From assembly GCF_001182045.1 (NCBI RefSeq), contig NZ_CVTY01000007.1, positions 930,001 to 994,000 on the forward strand: 64,000 nucleotides of DNA, given 5' to 3'. The notes under the pieces are model-generated. The model was given only the letters and a program-made list of their open reading frames with translations. It was not told the DNA's origin and did no database searches. This document shows, piece after piece, positions 33,260 to 43,201 of this stretch. Made by a program: the position numbers and the translations under genes. Within the stretch, counting starts at the first letter, position 1. Every line of letters begins with the position of its first letter. The stretch is from Dakarella massiliensis. Lineage in GTDB: Bacteria; Pseudomonadota; Gammaproteobacteria; Burkholderiales; Burkholderiaceae_F.

Positions 33260-35008
33260 TCAGGCCTTCAGCTTGCTCTTGATAAAGGCAACGGCGTCTT
33301 CAACCTTCACCATTTCCTTCTGATCGAGCGTGCGGCGGTTCGCGTATTCAATTTCGCCGTTCTTCAGGCCGCGGTCGCCGACCACGATGCGGTGCGGAAC
33401 ACCGATCAGCTCCCAGTCAGCGAACATCGGACCCGGACGCAGATCACGGTCATCGAGGATCACGTCAATCCCTTCAGCCGCAAGCTTGTCATGCAGTTCG
33501 TCGCAGACCTTCTGCACGGCCTCGCTTCTCTTGTAGCCCATCGGGCAGATCGCGACCGTGAACGGCGCGATAGCGTCCGGCCAGATCATGCCGCGGTCGT
33601 CGTGGTTCTGCTCAATGGCAGCGCCCGCGACGCGGGAAATACCGATACCGTAGCAGCCCATTTCGAGAACGCGGGACTTGCCCTCTTCGTCGAGGTAGGT
33701 CGCGTGGATCGCTTCGGAATACTTGGTGCCGAGGTAGAACACATGGCCCACTTCGATGCCGCGCTGCAGCTTCAGCGTGCCCTTGCCGTCCGGCGACGGG
33801 TCGCCTTCGACGACGTTGCGGAGATCCGCCACTTCGGGTTCGGGAAGATCACGGCCAAAATTCACGCCGCGGAGGTGGAAACCTTCCTCGTTCGCGCCGA
33901 CCACAAAGTCGCTCATGTTGATCACGGAGCGATCCGCATAGATCTTCACTTCCTTCGGGTCGAGACCAACCGGTCCGAGGTAGCCGGGCTTGCTGCCGAA
34001 AGCCTTGAGGATTTCAGCTTCAGTCGCGAAGCGGAAGCCATTCTTCAGCTCGGGAAGCTTGCCGGCCTTCACTTCATTCAGGCTGTGGTCACCGCGGAGC
34101 AGAATGAGAACGATCTTCGCGGGAAGAACATTGCCTTCTTCGTCACGCTCGTCAGAGGCAAGCACCACGGACTTCACGGACTTCGTGAGCGGCAGGCCAA
34201 GGAGTTCCGTCACGAGTTCGCACTTGTCGCGGCCCGGGGTCGGAACCTTCTGCATTTCTTCCGTCGCTGCCGCGCGTTCGCCGCCGACCTGCACGGCCTC
34301 TGCGAGTTCAATGTTCGCGGCGTACTGGGAATCCGGGCAGTAAGCAATCAGATCTTCGCCGGTGTCAGCGATCACCTGGAATTCATTCGAACGGTTGCCG
34401 CCGATGGAACCCGTGTCAGCCGCGACCGGGCGGAACACAAGGCCCGTGCGGTTGAAAATACGGCAGTAGGCGTCAAACATCGTCTCGTAGCTCTTGCCGG
34501 CAGCGTCAGCATCACGGTCGAACGAGTAGCCGTCCTTCATGATGAATTCACGGCCGCGCATCACACCAAAACGGGGACGACGCTCATCGCGGAACTTCGT
34601 CTGAATCTGGAAGAGATTCACCGGCAGCTGACGCCAGGAGGTGATTTCCTGACGGGCAATGTCCGTGATCACTTCTTCAGAGGTCGGCTGAATCACGAAG
34701 TCGCGCTGATGACGATCCTTGAAGCGGAGCAGCTCAGGGCCGTACTTTTCCCAGCGGCCCGACTCAACCCAGAGCTCGGCCGGCTGCACGATCGGCATCA
34801 GGAGTTCGACTGCGCCCGAGCGGACCATTTCCTCACGGACGATATTCTCGATCTTGCGGATGACGCGAAGCCCCATCGGCATGTACGTATACACACCGGC
34901 GGCCAGCTTCTTGATCATGCCGGCGCGGATCATCAGCTGCTGGCTGACGATGTCGGCGTCAGCGGGCGCTTCTTTCAGAGTGGAAATAAAAAATTGACGG
35001 GCTTTCAT
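33260..35008 (-). CDS. proS: Prolyl-tRNA synthetase (bacterial type, with editing domain)
   Basis: ProS charges tRNA-Pro. I set the start at ATG 35008 because [19 protein letters not shown] is the family N-terminus; the upstream extension to 35062 is not homologous. The 582 residues show class II motif 1 and motif 2 ([21 protein letters not shown]), the inserted INS editing domain (about 225-385, with [10 protein letters not shown]), motif 3 ([13 protein letters not shown]), and the C-terminal anticodon-binding domain. The tRNA-Pro(CGG) gene lies a few kilobases upstream. Confidence 0.98.
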   Translation of the reverse strand: MKARQFFISTLKEAPADADIVSQQLMIRAGMIKKLAAGVYTYMPMGLRVIRKIENIVREEMVRSGAVELLMPIVQPAELWVESGRWEKYGPELLRFKDRHQRDFVIQPTSEEVITDIARQEITSWRQLPVNLFQIQTKFRDERRPRFGVMRGREFIMKDGYSFDRDADAAGKSYETMFDAYCRIFNRTGLVFRPVAADTGSIGGNRSNEFQVIADTGEDLIAYCPDSQYAANIELAEAVQVGGERAAATEEMQKVPTPGRDKCELVTELLGLPLTKSVKSVVLASDERDEEGNVLPAKIVLILLRGDHSLNEVKAGKLPELKNGFRFATEAEILKAFGSKPGYLGPVGLDPKEVKIYADRSVINMSDFVVGANEEGFHLRGVNFGRDLPEPEVADLRNVVEGDPSPDGKGTLKLQRGIEVGHVFYLGTKYSEAIHATYLDEEGKSRVLEMGCYGIGISRVAGAAIEQNHDDRGMIWPDAIAPFTVAICPMGYKRSEAVQKVCDELHDKLAAEGIDVILDDRDLRPGPMFADWELIGVPHRIVVGDRGLKNGEIEYANRRTLDQKEMVKVEDAVAFIKSKLKA

Positions 35009-35153
35009 GAAAATTCCGCTGTTAAAAATAGAGATTTGAATTACAAAACGCGAGAGGGACAACCGGCCGCGAAAGATTCACGCATTCTATAACGCAGCCG
35101 CTTGTGATGGAAACCGGGGTGGGAGAACTCCTCGCCCGGCTCCGCTCACCGTC

Positions 35154-36287
35154 CTAGTCGCGCGTAATGACGAGATTGTCTTTGTGGATCAGCTCAGGCT
35201 GCTCAATGAAGCCGAGGATCCCTTCGATCTCTTCAGTGTGGTGACCGGCAATGCGCACCGTGTCGCTGCTCGAGTAGCCGGCAAGCCCCCGGGCGAGCTC
35301 ATCCCTCTCAGGCGACAGCACCGCGATCACATCGCCGCGCTTGAAGTCGCCGCGCACTTCTTTCACGCCCACCGGGAGCAGGCTCGTATTGCCCTTCACG
35401 ATGGCACGCGCGGCACCCGCGTCGAGGAGCACAGCGCCTTCAATATTGAGATGATCCGCGATCCAGGACTTGCGGGCGAGGATCCGCGGCTGATAGCAGA
35501 CGAGTTCGGTTCCGATCGTCTCACCGGCCGCCAGACGCTGAAGCACCCGGGGCTCACGCCCATAAACGATGACAGTCGACGCGCCGGACTGCGCGGCGCG
35601 CTTCGCAGCGATCACCTTCGTGATCATGCCGCCCTTCGAGAAGGAGCTTGCCGCGCCGCCCGCCATCTTTTCCAGAGCCGGATCGCCGGCACGGGCACGA
35701 TCCACAAAGACCGCATCCGGATTTTTCCTCGGATCAGCCGTGAAGAGCCCCTTCTGATCCGTGAGGATCACAAGGGCATCGGCTTCAATGAGGTTCGTCA
35801 CCACGGAACCCAGTGTGTCGTTATCACCCACCTTGATTTCGTCCGTGACAACCGTGTCGTTCTCATTGATCACGGGAACGACGCCAAGGGAGAGCAGCGT
35901 GAGGAGCGCGGAGCGCGCGTTGAGGTAACGCGTGCGGTCAGCGAGATCCGCTCCGGTGAGGAGAATCTGCGCGGTTTTCACGCCGCGTTTCGCGAATTCC
36001 GTTTCGTACGCCTGGGCAAGACCCATCTGGCCCACGGCAGCCGCGGCCTGCAGCTGACCGACCTCAGTCGGGCGGCGATCCCAGCCGAGGCGACGCACGC
36101 CTTCAGCGATGGAGCCAGAAGAGACGAGAACCACTTCTCGGCCGAGCTTCTGCACCGCGGAAAGCTCTTCCGCAAGATTGGCGATCGCCTTCTCGTCGAG
36201 CCCCCGGCCGTTATCCGTCAGCAGCGCTGTGCCGACCTTGATGACGATGCGCTTCGCATCCGCAACCACTGATTTGATCGCTGTCAT
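35154..36287 (-). CDS. proB: Glutamate 5-kinase
   Basis: ProB phosphorylates glutamate in the first step of proline synthesis and is feedback-inhibited by proline. ATG at 36287 is preferred (377 residues), preceded by a good GGGGGAG ribosome site; a TTG at 36305 would add six residues. The amino-acid kinase domain (1-255) starts with [16 protein letters not shown] and includes the INENDTV and DNDTLGS motifs. The C-terminal PUA domain (about 280-370) is complete. It follows obgE, separated by a GC hairpin, in an rplU-rpmA-obgE-proB order common in Burkholderiales. Confidence 0.97.
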   Translation of the reverse strand: MTAIKSVVADAKRIVIKVGTALLTDNGRGLDEKAIANLAEELSAVQKLGREVVLVSSGSIAEGVRRLGWDRRPTEVGQLQAAAAVGQMGLAQAYETEFAKRGVKTAQILLTGADLADRTRYLNARSALLTLLSLGVVPVINENDTVVTDEIKVGDNDTLGSVVTNLIEADALVILTDQKGLFTADPRKNPDAVFVDRARAGDPALEKMAGGAASSFSKGGMITKVIAAKRAAQSGASTVIVYGREPRVLQRLAAGETIGTELVCYQPRILARKSWIADHLNIEGAVLLDAGAARAIVKGNTSLLPVGVKEVRGDFKRGDVIAVLSPERDELARGLAGYSSSDTVRIAGHHTEEIEGILGFIEQPELIHKDNLVITRD

Positions 36288-36303
36288 GCCTTCTCCCCCA
36301 GGC

Positions 36304-36331
36304 AATAAAGGGGGCCGGAATATCCGGCCCC
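36304..36331 (-). terminator. GC hairpin between obgE and proB
   Basis: An 8-bp stem GGGGCCGG (36311-36318) / CCGGCCCC (36324-36331) lies eight bases after the obgE stop. On the minus strand it is followed by CTTTATT. It resembles a partial terminator or attenuator that would reduce proB expression relative to obgE. Confidence 0.6.
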
Positions 36332-36338
36332 GCAGTTG

Positions 36339-37881
<1,543 letters not shown>

Positions 37882-38145
37882 TTAGGCGGCCAACGGGACA
37901 ACCTTGACGTACTGGTGGTTCTTGGGTCCCTTGACTTCGAACTGAACCGTACCAGTAACGGTAGCAAACAGCGTGTGGTCACGGCCCATGCCGACGTTGT
38001 CACCGGCGTGGAAGCCAGTGCCGCGCTGGCGAACAATGATGGAACCAGCGTTGATCACCTGGCTGCCGAAAACCTTGACGCCCATGCGATGAGCCTTGGA
38101 ATCGCGTCCGTTGCGGGTCGAGCCGCCGCCCTTTTTATGTGCCAT
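37882..38145 (-). CDS. rpmA: 50S ribosomal protein L27
   Basis: L27 lies at the peptidyl transferase centre, where its N-terminal arm touches the P-site tRNA. The 87 residues are standard. The arm [16 protein letters not shown] starts directly, with no Firmicute-type cleavable extension. The SH3-like core includes [15 protein letters not shown] and [11 protein letters not shown]. It is cotranscribed with rplU, 34 bases upstream. Confidence 0.99.
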   Translation of the reverse strand: MAHKKGGGSTRNGRDSKAHRMGVKVFGSQVINAGSIIVRQRGTGFHAGDNVGMGRDHTLFATVTGTVQFEVKGPKNHQYVKVVPLAA

Positions 38146-38179
38146 TTTTTCCTATTCCTCTAGAAAAAACTTAATTAAA

Positions 38180-38494
38180 TTAAGCCGCGATCGTTTCGAT
38201 CTTCAGCTCGACGTAGTACTGACGGTGGCCAGCGCTCTTCTTGGAGTGCTTGCGCTTGCGGAACTGGAAAATGCGAACCTTATCGGCACGGCCTTCGGAG
38301 ACCACGGAAGCGGTCACGGAAGCGCCTTCAACCGTCGGGGTGCCGACCTTCAGTTCCTTGCCTTCGCCAACGGCGAGCACTTCGGACAGGGTGACTTTGT
38401 CGCCAACCTTGACGTCGCCGAGGAGTTCAACCTTGAGCAGGTCGCCTTCGGAGACACGGTACTGCTTGCCGCCGGTCTTGATAATTGCGTACAT
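38180..38494 (-). CDS. rplU: 50S ribosomal protein L21
   Basis: L21 is a primary 23S rRNA-binding protein of the large subunit. ATG at 38494 gives MYAIIKTGGKQYRVSEGD, the canonical start, with GAGGA seven bases upstream; the frame remains open to 38623 but that part is leader. The 104 residues end with the typical RKRKHSKKSAGHRQ-type basic segment and YVELKI. A strong promoter and a hairpin directly upstream of the ribosome site are annotated separately. Confidence 0.99.
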   Translation of the reverse strand: MYAIIKTGGKQYRVSEGDLLKVELLGDVKVGDKVTLSEVLAVGEGKELKVGTPTVEGASVTASVVSEGRADKVRIFQFRKRKHSKKSAGHRQYYVELKIETIAA

Positions 38495-38507
38495 GTAATT
38501 CCTCACT

Positions 38508-38533
38508 GTTTCACTCAGCTGCTGCTGTGAAAC
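38508..38533 (-). promoter_or_regulatory. Leader hairpin adjoining the rplU ribosome-binding site
   Basis: GTTTCAC (38527-38533 on the minus strand) pairs with GTGAAAC (38508-38514) around a 12-base loop, and ends four bases before the AGGA ribosome site of rplU. It lies inside the transcript expected from the promoter at 38616-38644. The position suits translational autoregulation by a ribosomal protein, but this is inference from position only. Confidence 0.5.
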
Positions 38534-38615
38534 CTTCTTGTATCGGGATAGCATCGGACGGTCTGTCCGACGCTGCTCTGGAAATCGGTACCCTTGAAAG
38601 GGAATCGAGCTAGTT

Positions 38616-38644
38616 ATTATCATAGATTTTTAAAGTAAAGTCAA
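38616..38644 (-). promoter_or_regulatory. Sigma70-type promoter of rplU-rpmA
   Basis: On the minus strand TTGACT (38639-38644), a 17-base spacer and GATAAT (38616-38621) make a near-consensus promoter. Initiation near 38608 gives an rplU leader of about 115 bases. Confidence 0.85.
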
Positions 38645-38695
38645 ACGCTTTACGTTCTGTCCCTTCCCATCCGGAAAATTAAAATGAAAAAGTTC

Positions 38696-38723
38696 TTGAC
38701 ATTTTCTGAAAACGGATTATCAT
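38696..38723 (+). promoter_or_regulatory. Sigma70-type promoter of tRNA-Pro
   Basis: TTGACA (38696-38701), a 16-base spacer and TATCAT (38718-38723) form a strong promoter, divergent from the rplU promoter 52 bases away. A start near 38730 leaves a 5' leader of about 44 bases for RNase P removal. Confidence 0.85.
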
Positions 38724-38773
38724 TTGAATTCTTCGAACCGTTTAGCTCCTAAAAACAGCTATTCTGCGAAGCT

Positions 38774-38850
<77 letters not shown>

Positions 38851-38856
38851 GATTTC

Positions 38857-38889
38857 AAAAAGGAGATGTCGAAAGACATCTCCTTTTTT
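38857..38889 (+). terminator. Intrinsic terminator of tRNA-Pro
   Basis: A 14-bp perfect stem, AAAAAGGAGATGTC (38857-38870) with GACATCTCCTTTTT, has a GAAA tetraloop and a six-T tract (38884-38889). It closes the monocistronic tRNA transcript. Confidence 0.95.
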
Positions 38890-38955
38890 CGTTTCTGCGC
38901 CCCATCCTTCTTTTCTCCCCTATCCCCGCCATTACCCCGAGTTCCGATACGTACA

Positions 38956-38999
38956 GGAATCGATTCCGATTGTGTTTACGTAACTAAATAGATTACAAT
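38956..38999 (+). promoter_or_regulatory. Palindrome and putative promoter upstream of the DUF6804 gene
   Basis: A perfect 12-base palindrome GGAATCGATTCC (38956-38967) lies just before a possible promoter: TTGTGT (38970-38975), 18 bases, TACAAT (38994-38999). The palindrome abuts the -35 and could be an operator or a chance site. The rest of the 38890-39092 spacer is pyrimidine-rich and has nothing else I can name. Confidence 0.4.
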
Positions 39000-39092
39000 A
39001 TCGGCATACACACCGACGGATCTTCTTCTTTGCCCCCGGTATCAGGGGTTCCTTGAGAAAACACCGTGCGGACCACCCCAACCGGAGACACC

Positions 39093-39386
39093 ATGCCGAA
39101 ACTTGTGCTTTACGCCGCGGCAGCCATCATCGCGGCGGCCGCGCTTCCTCTTCCCTATGGAATCTATGTCTTCATCCGGATCATCGGGACGATCACCTTC
39201 GCGTGTCTCGCCTATGAATCCTGGAAGCAGGGGCATGAGCTGCTCCCCTGGGCGTACGGCGCGGCAGCCATTCTCTTCAACCCCATTATTCCGATTCATC
39301 TCAGCAAAACGCTCTGGACAGTGATTGACCTCGCGGCCGCGGCGATCATTTTCTTTTCCGCTGAGAAATTTTCGAAAAAGGCCTGA
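39093..39386 (+). CDS. DUF6804-family small membrane protein
   Basis: The ATG at 39093 follows GGAG by five bases, giving 97 residues; a GTG at 39066 would add nine. Three membrane segments are predicted (about 4-22, 27-45 and 72-92). The WAYGAAAILFNPIIPIHLSK motif (about 55-74) is what I associate with DUF6804. The function is unknown. The next gene starts two bases after the stop, so they are coexpressed. Confidence 0.75.
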   Translation: MPKLVLYAAAAIIAAAALPLPYGIYVFIRIIGTITFACLAYESWKQGHELLPWAYGAAAILFNPIIPIHLSKTLWTVIDLAAAAIIFFSAEKFSKKA

Positions 39387-39388
39387 TC

Positions 39389-39733
39389 ATGAGATCCATC
39401 TTCTCCGCCATTTTGACGATTCTTTATATCGGGTACGGCATCACGGCTTTTATCTTCGCCTGGGACGCAGTCAGCTACTTCTCCGGAGTGCATTCATTCT
39501 TCGGGCTGACGCTTATCTGGTTCCTGATCATTCCGGTGCTGCTGATGATCCCATTTGCTCCTGCCGCCATGATCTGCGCCCTGATTTACTATCTCGCCGC
39601 CATTCGGGGCTGGGGCTACCTCCTCGCGATCATCTACTGCTTTCCGTCCATCGGCCTCGTGATTCTTTCCATGATCTGCGGGGGAGTGGGCGCGATCTCA
39701 GGCTGGCTTTCAGAAAAGTATCAGCGGTTCTGA
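39389..39733 (+). CDS. Small membrane protein of unknown function
   Basis: This 114-residue protein has three or four membrane helices (about 5-24, 36-52, 55-72 and 80-100) and few charged residues. I do not recognise a family. It starts two bases after the DUF6804 gene, in phase with a shared transcript, and ends 81 bases before coaE. No catalytic motif is seen. Confidence 0.7.
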   Translation: MRSIFSAILTILYIGYGITAFIFAWDAVSYFSGVHSFFGLTLIWFLIIPVLLMIPFAPAAMICALIYYLAAIRGWGYLLAIIYCFPSIGLVILSMICGGVGAISGWLSEKYQRF

Positions 39734-39814
39734 AAACCGTCAGTCAGTGCCTCCGCATTGCGTAGAATGAATCGGGTAATTTTTTAAGAGGCTTCCGCCT
39801 TCTCCTGTTTCATC

Positions 39815-40438
39815 ATGACAAACAGCAAACCCTGGGTTCTGGGACTCACCGGGGGCATCGCCTCCGGGAAAACGACCGTGTCGGACTATCTCGCCAGCAA
39901 GGGGTGCCTTGTCGCTGACGCGGATGCGGAGTCCCGGAGCCTCACCGCTCCGGGTGGTGCCGCGATGCCGGAAATTGAACGGATTTTCGGCGCGGACTTC
40001 ATCCGCCCGGATGGCGCGATGGACCGCGCGAAAATGCGGGAGCTCGTGTTTGCAAATGATGCCGCGCGCCGGACGCTTGAATCCATCATTCATCCGCTTG
40101 TTCGGAAAGCTCTGATGGAAAAGATCCGGACCGGCGCGGAAAATTCCCCCTACGCCGTCATCGCGATCCCGCTTTTTCCTTCCATTCTTCAGCTTCGGCC
40201 GATTCTCAGCCGGCTTCTCGTAATTGACTGCCCGATGCCGCTCCAGTGCGAACGGCTGCGGAGCCGCTCAGGCTTAAGCCGCGAAGAGTCTCTCGCCATC
40301 ATCCGGGCTCAGTCCCGACGCTGGGAGCGGATTGAAGAAGCGGACGATGTGATCGTGAACGCGGGGAGCCTCCCCGAACTTTTAAGCGCAGCCGATACCC
40401 TTCACCAGCGCTATCTCAGAGCGGCAGAAGCCGCTTGA
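39815..40438 (+). CDS. coaE: Dephospho-CoA kinase
   Basis: CoaE phosphorylates the ribose 3'-hydroxyl of dephospho-CoA, the last step of CoA synthesis. The 207 residues begin with the P-loop LTGGIASGKTT (11-21). CoA-domain motifs follow: DADAESRSLTAPG (about 34-46) and HPLVRKAL (about 92-99), plus the lid RLRSRSGLSREE. It is paired with yacG 12 bases downstream, a common gammaproteobacterial and betaproteobacterial arrangement (often with pilD before it, absent here). Confidence 0.97.
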   Translation: MTNSKPWVLGLTGGIASGKTTVSDYLASKGCLVADADAESRSLTAPGGAAMPEIERIFGADFIRPDGAMDRAKMRELVFANDAARRTLESIIHPLVRKALMEKIRTGAENSPYAVIAIPLFPSILQLRPILSRLLVIDCPMPLQCERLRSRSGLSREESLAIIRAQSRRWERIEEADDVIVNAGSLPELLSAADTLHQRYLRAAEAA

Positions 40439-40450
40439 GGATCAATTGAT

Positions 40451-40699
40451 ATGACAGAAGAAAAGAATTCTGAAAAGCCCTTTACCGTCAAGTGCCCGAC
40501 CTGCGGGAAAGAGGTCGTCTGGAGCACCGATAATCCCTACCGCCCGTTCTGCTCGGAACGCTGCCGGATGATCGACCTCGGGGAATGGGCGAGCGGGGGC
40601 TACCGGATTGAGGGAGCCCCCGGAAGCGCGGATCAGCTCGATCCGGGTGACTTTACGACTGAAGAGACTGACCCCGGAAAAGGCCGGGGAAACCGCTAA
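40451..40699 (+). CDS. yacG: YacG zinc-ribbon DNA gyrase inhibitor
   Basis: YacG is a small zinc protein that in E. coli binds GyrB and inhibits gyrase. The 82 residues contain the four cysteines CPTC (Cys15, Cys18) and FCSERC (Cys34, Cys38), followed by [14 protein letters not shown], the family signature. The C-terminal tail is acidic. It follows coaE. Its stop overlaps the converging Nudix gene stop by four bases. Confidence 0.95.
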   Translation: MTEEKNSEKPFTVKCPTCGKEVVWSTDNPYRPFCSERCRMIDLGEWASGGYRIEGAPGSADQLDPGDFTTEETDPGKGRGNR

Positions 40700-41424
40700 A
40701 ACTCAAGCCACACGCCCTGAGCTCCGGCCTCTTCCGCGGCAGCCGCTTCAGATGCCGACTCAGCCGGGAGATACACCGGAATTTCGTGCTCTTCGCCGAG
40801 CCCTGTGACTCCCTTGCGGATAAAGGAGAAGTCCGCGCGGTTCGCCGCAGCGAGACTCACCTCGGCTTCGCTCCGCGCGAAACTCCCGGTCCAGCCGGAA
40901 TCACTGCTCACGGGCTTCTCGCCCTCAACCCAGATAAGACCGGCACCGGCTTCCTTCGCCCGTACCACCCGGGCCTCGATATCTCCGCCCTTCTGCGGAA
41001 TCCAGGCCGCCACGCGGGGGAGTTCAATCCAGCCCGCGATCAGATCATCCATCGGGAGCAGCTCACCTGCGGGAAGCCGGGCCCGGTGATAGAACCCGAA
41101 CTGCTGATGCTCCATGGAACGGGGTTCTCCCTTCCAGTCATGACACTTCCGGAAGTGAAGTCCCACGCGGGCATGCGGATAGTCGATCACCTTCACGAGC
41201 CACGGGGTTGACGCTCCGATATCCAGATCCAGCTCCTCGCGGAGTTCACGCGCCAGCGCTTCATGCGCGGTTTCTCCGGGCTCGAACTTCCCGCCCGGGA
41301 ATTCCCAGTACCCCGCGTAGGGTTTGCCTTCTGGCCGCGACCCCATCAGGATCGTGCCGTCCTTACGGATAAGAATGCCGGCGGCCACTTCGACCGCCTT
41401 CCGTTCCACCTGCTGCTCTGCCAT
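40696..41424 (-). CDS. Nudix hydrolase (MutT-like) with a reduced C-terminal domain
   Basis: The N-terminal ~140 residues form a Nudix domain that would hydrolyse nucleoside diphosphate derivatives, probably oxidised dGTP as in MutT. The Nudix box reads [20 protein letters not shown] (44-63 region), with the final Gly of the consensus replaced by Asp (LDLD). WIEL and FP-GG elements fit MutT. The remaining ~95 residues resemble the end of a ThiE-like barrel ([29 protein letters not shown]), as in longer betaproteobacterial MutT-ThiE fusions, but are too short for a full barrel. It precedes, in reverse, the DUF815 gene cluster. Confidence 0.85.
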   Translation of the reverse strand: MAEQQVERKAVEVAAGILIRKDGTILMGSRPEGKPYAGYWEFPGGKFEPGETAHEALARELREELDLDIGASTPWLVKVIDYPHARVGLHFRKCHDWKGEPRSMEHQQFGFYHRARLPAGELLPMDDLIAGWIELPRVAAWIPQKGGDIEARVVRAKEAGAGLIWVEGEKPVSSDSGWTGSFARSEAEVSLAAANRADFSFIRKGVTGLGEEHEIPVYLPAESASEAAAAEEAGAQGVWLEF

Positions 41425-41427
41425 TTT

Positions 41428-42318
41428 TTACGGAAGTCCTTTCCCCAGAGCGAGCCGCGATGCGGCCGCCCGTGCAAACTGCTGCGCCACCCGGCCGGAA
41501 CGGGATCCCCGCTCAAGCGCGAACTGCAGCGCAGAAAAACGCATGTCGTCAGAGGCTGCCCGCTCCGGGTCAACCTTCAGTACGGCAAGCCACTTTTTCA
41601 CAATATCGAGATACTCATCCTGCGAGAACGGATAGAAGGAGAGCCAGATACCGAACCGCTCCGAGAGCGAAAGCTGCTCCTCGATTGTTTCTGCCGGATG
41701 CAGCAGGCCGTCTTCATCAAGGCGGCTCTCCAGGTTATCGCTTGCCTTCTCCGGCATCAGGTGACGCCGGTTTGAGGTGGCATAAACGATCAGGTTGTCG
41801 CCGCCCGCGGAAATCGATCCGTCGAGCACGGCCTTCATCGCTTTGTAGCTTCCCTCGCCCGCCTCGAACGCGAGGTCATCGCAGAAGAGAATGAAACGCT
41901 CCGGGCGCTTTGAAATGATCCGGACAATATCCGGAAGATCCATCAGATAGTCGCGGGTCACTTCGATCAGCCGCAGCCCCTCTTTCCAGTACGCGGCGAG
42001 ACAGGCGTGAATGAGGGAGCTCTTCCCCGACCCTCTCGCTCCGGTGAGGAGCACGTTATTTGCCGGAAGCCCCTTCACGAAACTCTCGGTATTCGCGAGG
42101 ATGATTTCTTTCTGACGGTCAACGTGGAGAATATCCGCGGCGTCAATCGTCGCGATGTTTTCCACAGGCTCCAGCCTTCCGGCGGTCATCCCGAGATACT
42201 GGCGCCTCTCCCAGCGGAACGCGGGACGGCTCCAGTCAACCTGATCCGCGGGCGGCGGAAGAAGGGACGATATCTGCTTCGCGAGCCCAAGGAGCGACTG
42301 CTCAAGTTCTGTATTCAT
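41428..42318 (-). CDS. DUF815-family AAA ATPase
   Basis: This 296-residue cytoplasmic P-loop ATPase is of the DUF815 family. Walker A is GARGSGKS (93-100), Walker B FILFCDDLAFE (142-152), and the YATSNRRHLMPE segment carries the sensor 1 Asn. The preceding YLGMTAGRLEPVENIATID is a family marker. The function is undetermined in any species I know. It lies three bases upstream of the Nudix gene and 18 bases downstream of an unknown gene, giving a three-gene minus-strand group. Confidence 0.9.
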   Translation of the reverse strand: MNTELEQSLLGLAKQISSLLPPPADQVDWSRPAFRWERRQYLGMTAGRLEPVENIATIDAADILHVDRQKEIILANTESFVKGLPANNVLLTGARGSGKSSLIHACLAAYWKEGLRLIEVTRDYLMDLPDIVRIISKRPERFILFCDDLAFEAGEGSYKAMKAVLDGSISAGGDNLIVYATSNRRHLMPEKASDNLESRLDEDGLLHPAETIEEQLSLSERFGIWLSFYPFSQDEYLDIVKKWLAVLKVDPERAASDDMRFSALQFALERGSRSGRVAQQFARAAASRLALGKGLP

Positions 42319-42336
42319 ATCAGGCCCCTTACCGGA

Positions 42337-42978
42337 TCAGACGCTTTCTGCCCGCGCGGCATCTGAGAGCCCCGCTGCCAGCATGGCGTAGAAACTGTCG
42401 ATTGAGATCTTCCCGGCGTCCTCGTTTTCATGCGGCGCGTCAATCAGCACAAAAGCCTCCGCGCCGGAATCGCTGAATGCCCTGCTCGCTGCTTCATCCG
42501 CGGCGTCATGAGTCAGCGGCGCGTCGGTCGCCGCGATCACGAGGTACCCTCTCGGGGTTTCAAGGCGGATGACATCGAGTGTCACCGGAATAAATTCCAC
42601 GAAGCACTTGAGAGCGGCCGCGGTGGCTTCGCTGCCGTCAGAGGAAAATCGGCGGATAGCCCGAAGCCAGCCGTCCTCAGAGAGCTCGTCCCGCACCTCC
42701 TTCACACTCGACTTATCGGGCACACGGCCATCAGAGATAAGGCAGAGGAGCCGGTGCTTGCGGGGCTTTGCGCCCTCGCCTTCATCTCCTCTCAGAACAC
42801 AGAAGGAGTGGAGAGACTTCTCCGGTCTCACAAAAGGCATGCCGCCTGAAGACTTGACCCAGACCCCGCTTTTCTCCGGAAACCGGATACAGAGCACATC
42901 TTCGAGTGCCCCGATCTCCACTTTACGGATCGGTTCAAGCCCTACCCGCATCGCCTTCACCATCTCTTTCGCATTCAT
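42337..42978 (-). CDS. Protein of unknown function upstream of the DUF815 ATPase
   Basis: I do not recognise this 213-residue soluble protein. The ATG at 42978 follows AAGGAAGG; a GTG at 43011 would add 11 residues. The sequence looks like two alternating alpha/beta parts, with CLISDGRVPDKSS in the first half and VIAATDAPLTHDAADEAA in the second. The DG and TDAP turns hint at a von Willebrand A-like or response-regulator-like topology, but no metal site is convincing. Position suggests a partner of the DUF815 ATPase. Confidence 0.65.
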   Translation of the reverse strand: MNAKEMVKAMRVGLEPIRKVEIGALEDVLCIRFPEKSGVWVKSSGGMPFVRPEKSLHSFCVLRGDEGEGAKPRKHRLLCLISDGRVPDKSSVKEVRDELSEDGWLRAIRRFSSDGSEATAAALKCFVEFIPVTLDVIRLETPRGYLVIAATDAPLTHDAADEAASRAFSDSGAEAFVLIDAPHENEDAGKISIDSFYAMLAAGLSDAARAESV

Positions 42979-43201
42979 TCGATCGCCTTCCTTCCCGTCC
43001 GGTTCGTTCACCCGCCGGACGCTTTGTGTCTTGAGTCGGAATCTCTCCGGCTGTTACTGCTGACGATAACAGAAAAAGCGCGGCCCCGACTGAGGCGGTC
43101 CGCCGCGCGGGACGCTCTTCGCCCGGGCGCAAAAAAGCCTGGCCGCGGATCACTCCGCCTGAGGCCAGGCTTTCATTTCCTTATCGGAAAACGGCGTCTG
43201 A
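42979..43201. promoter_or_regulatory. Spacer upstream of the DUF815 group
   Basis: This 223-base spacer lies between the secA stop and the start of the unknown gene. Besides the secA terminator, it holds an inverted repeat CTGTTA (43051-43056) / TAACAG (43067-43072), possibly an operator for the downstream group. No convincing promoter hexamers are visible. Confidence 0.35.
43131..43173 (-). terminator. Intrinsic terminator after secA
   Basis: AAAGCCTGGCC (43134-43144) and GGCCAGGCTTT (43163-43173) form an 11-bp stem, with an inner GCGG/CCGC stem in the loop. On the minus strand it ends in six T. It lies 28 bases after the secA stop. Confidence 0.92.
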
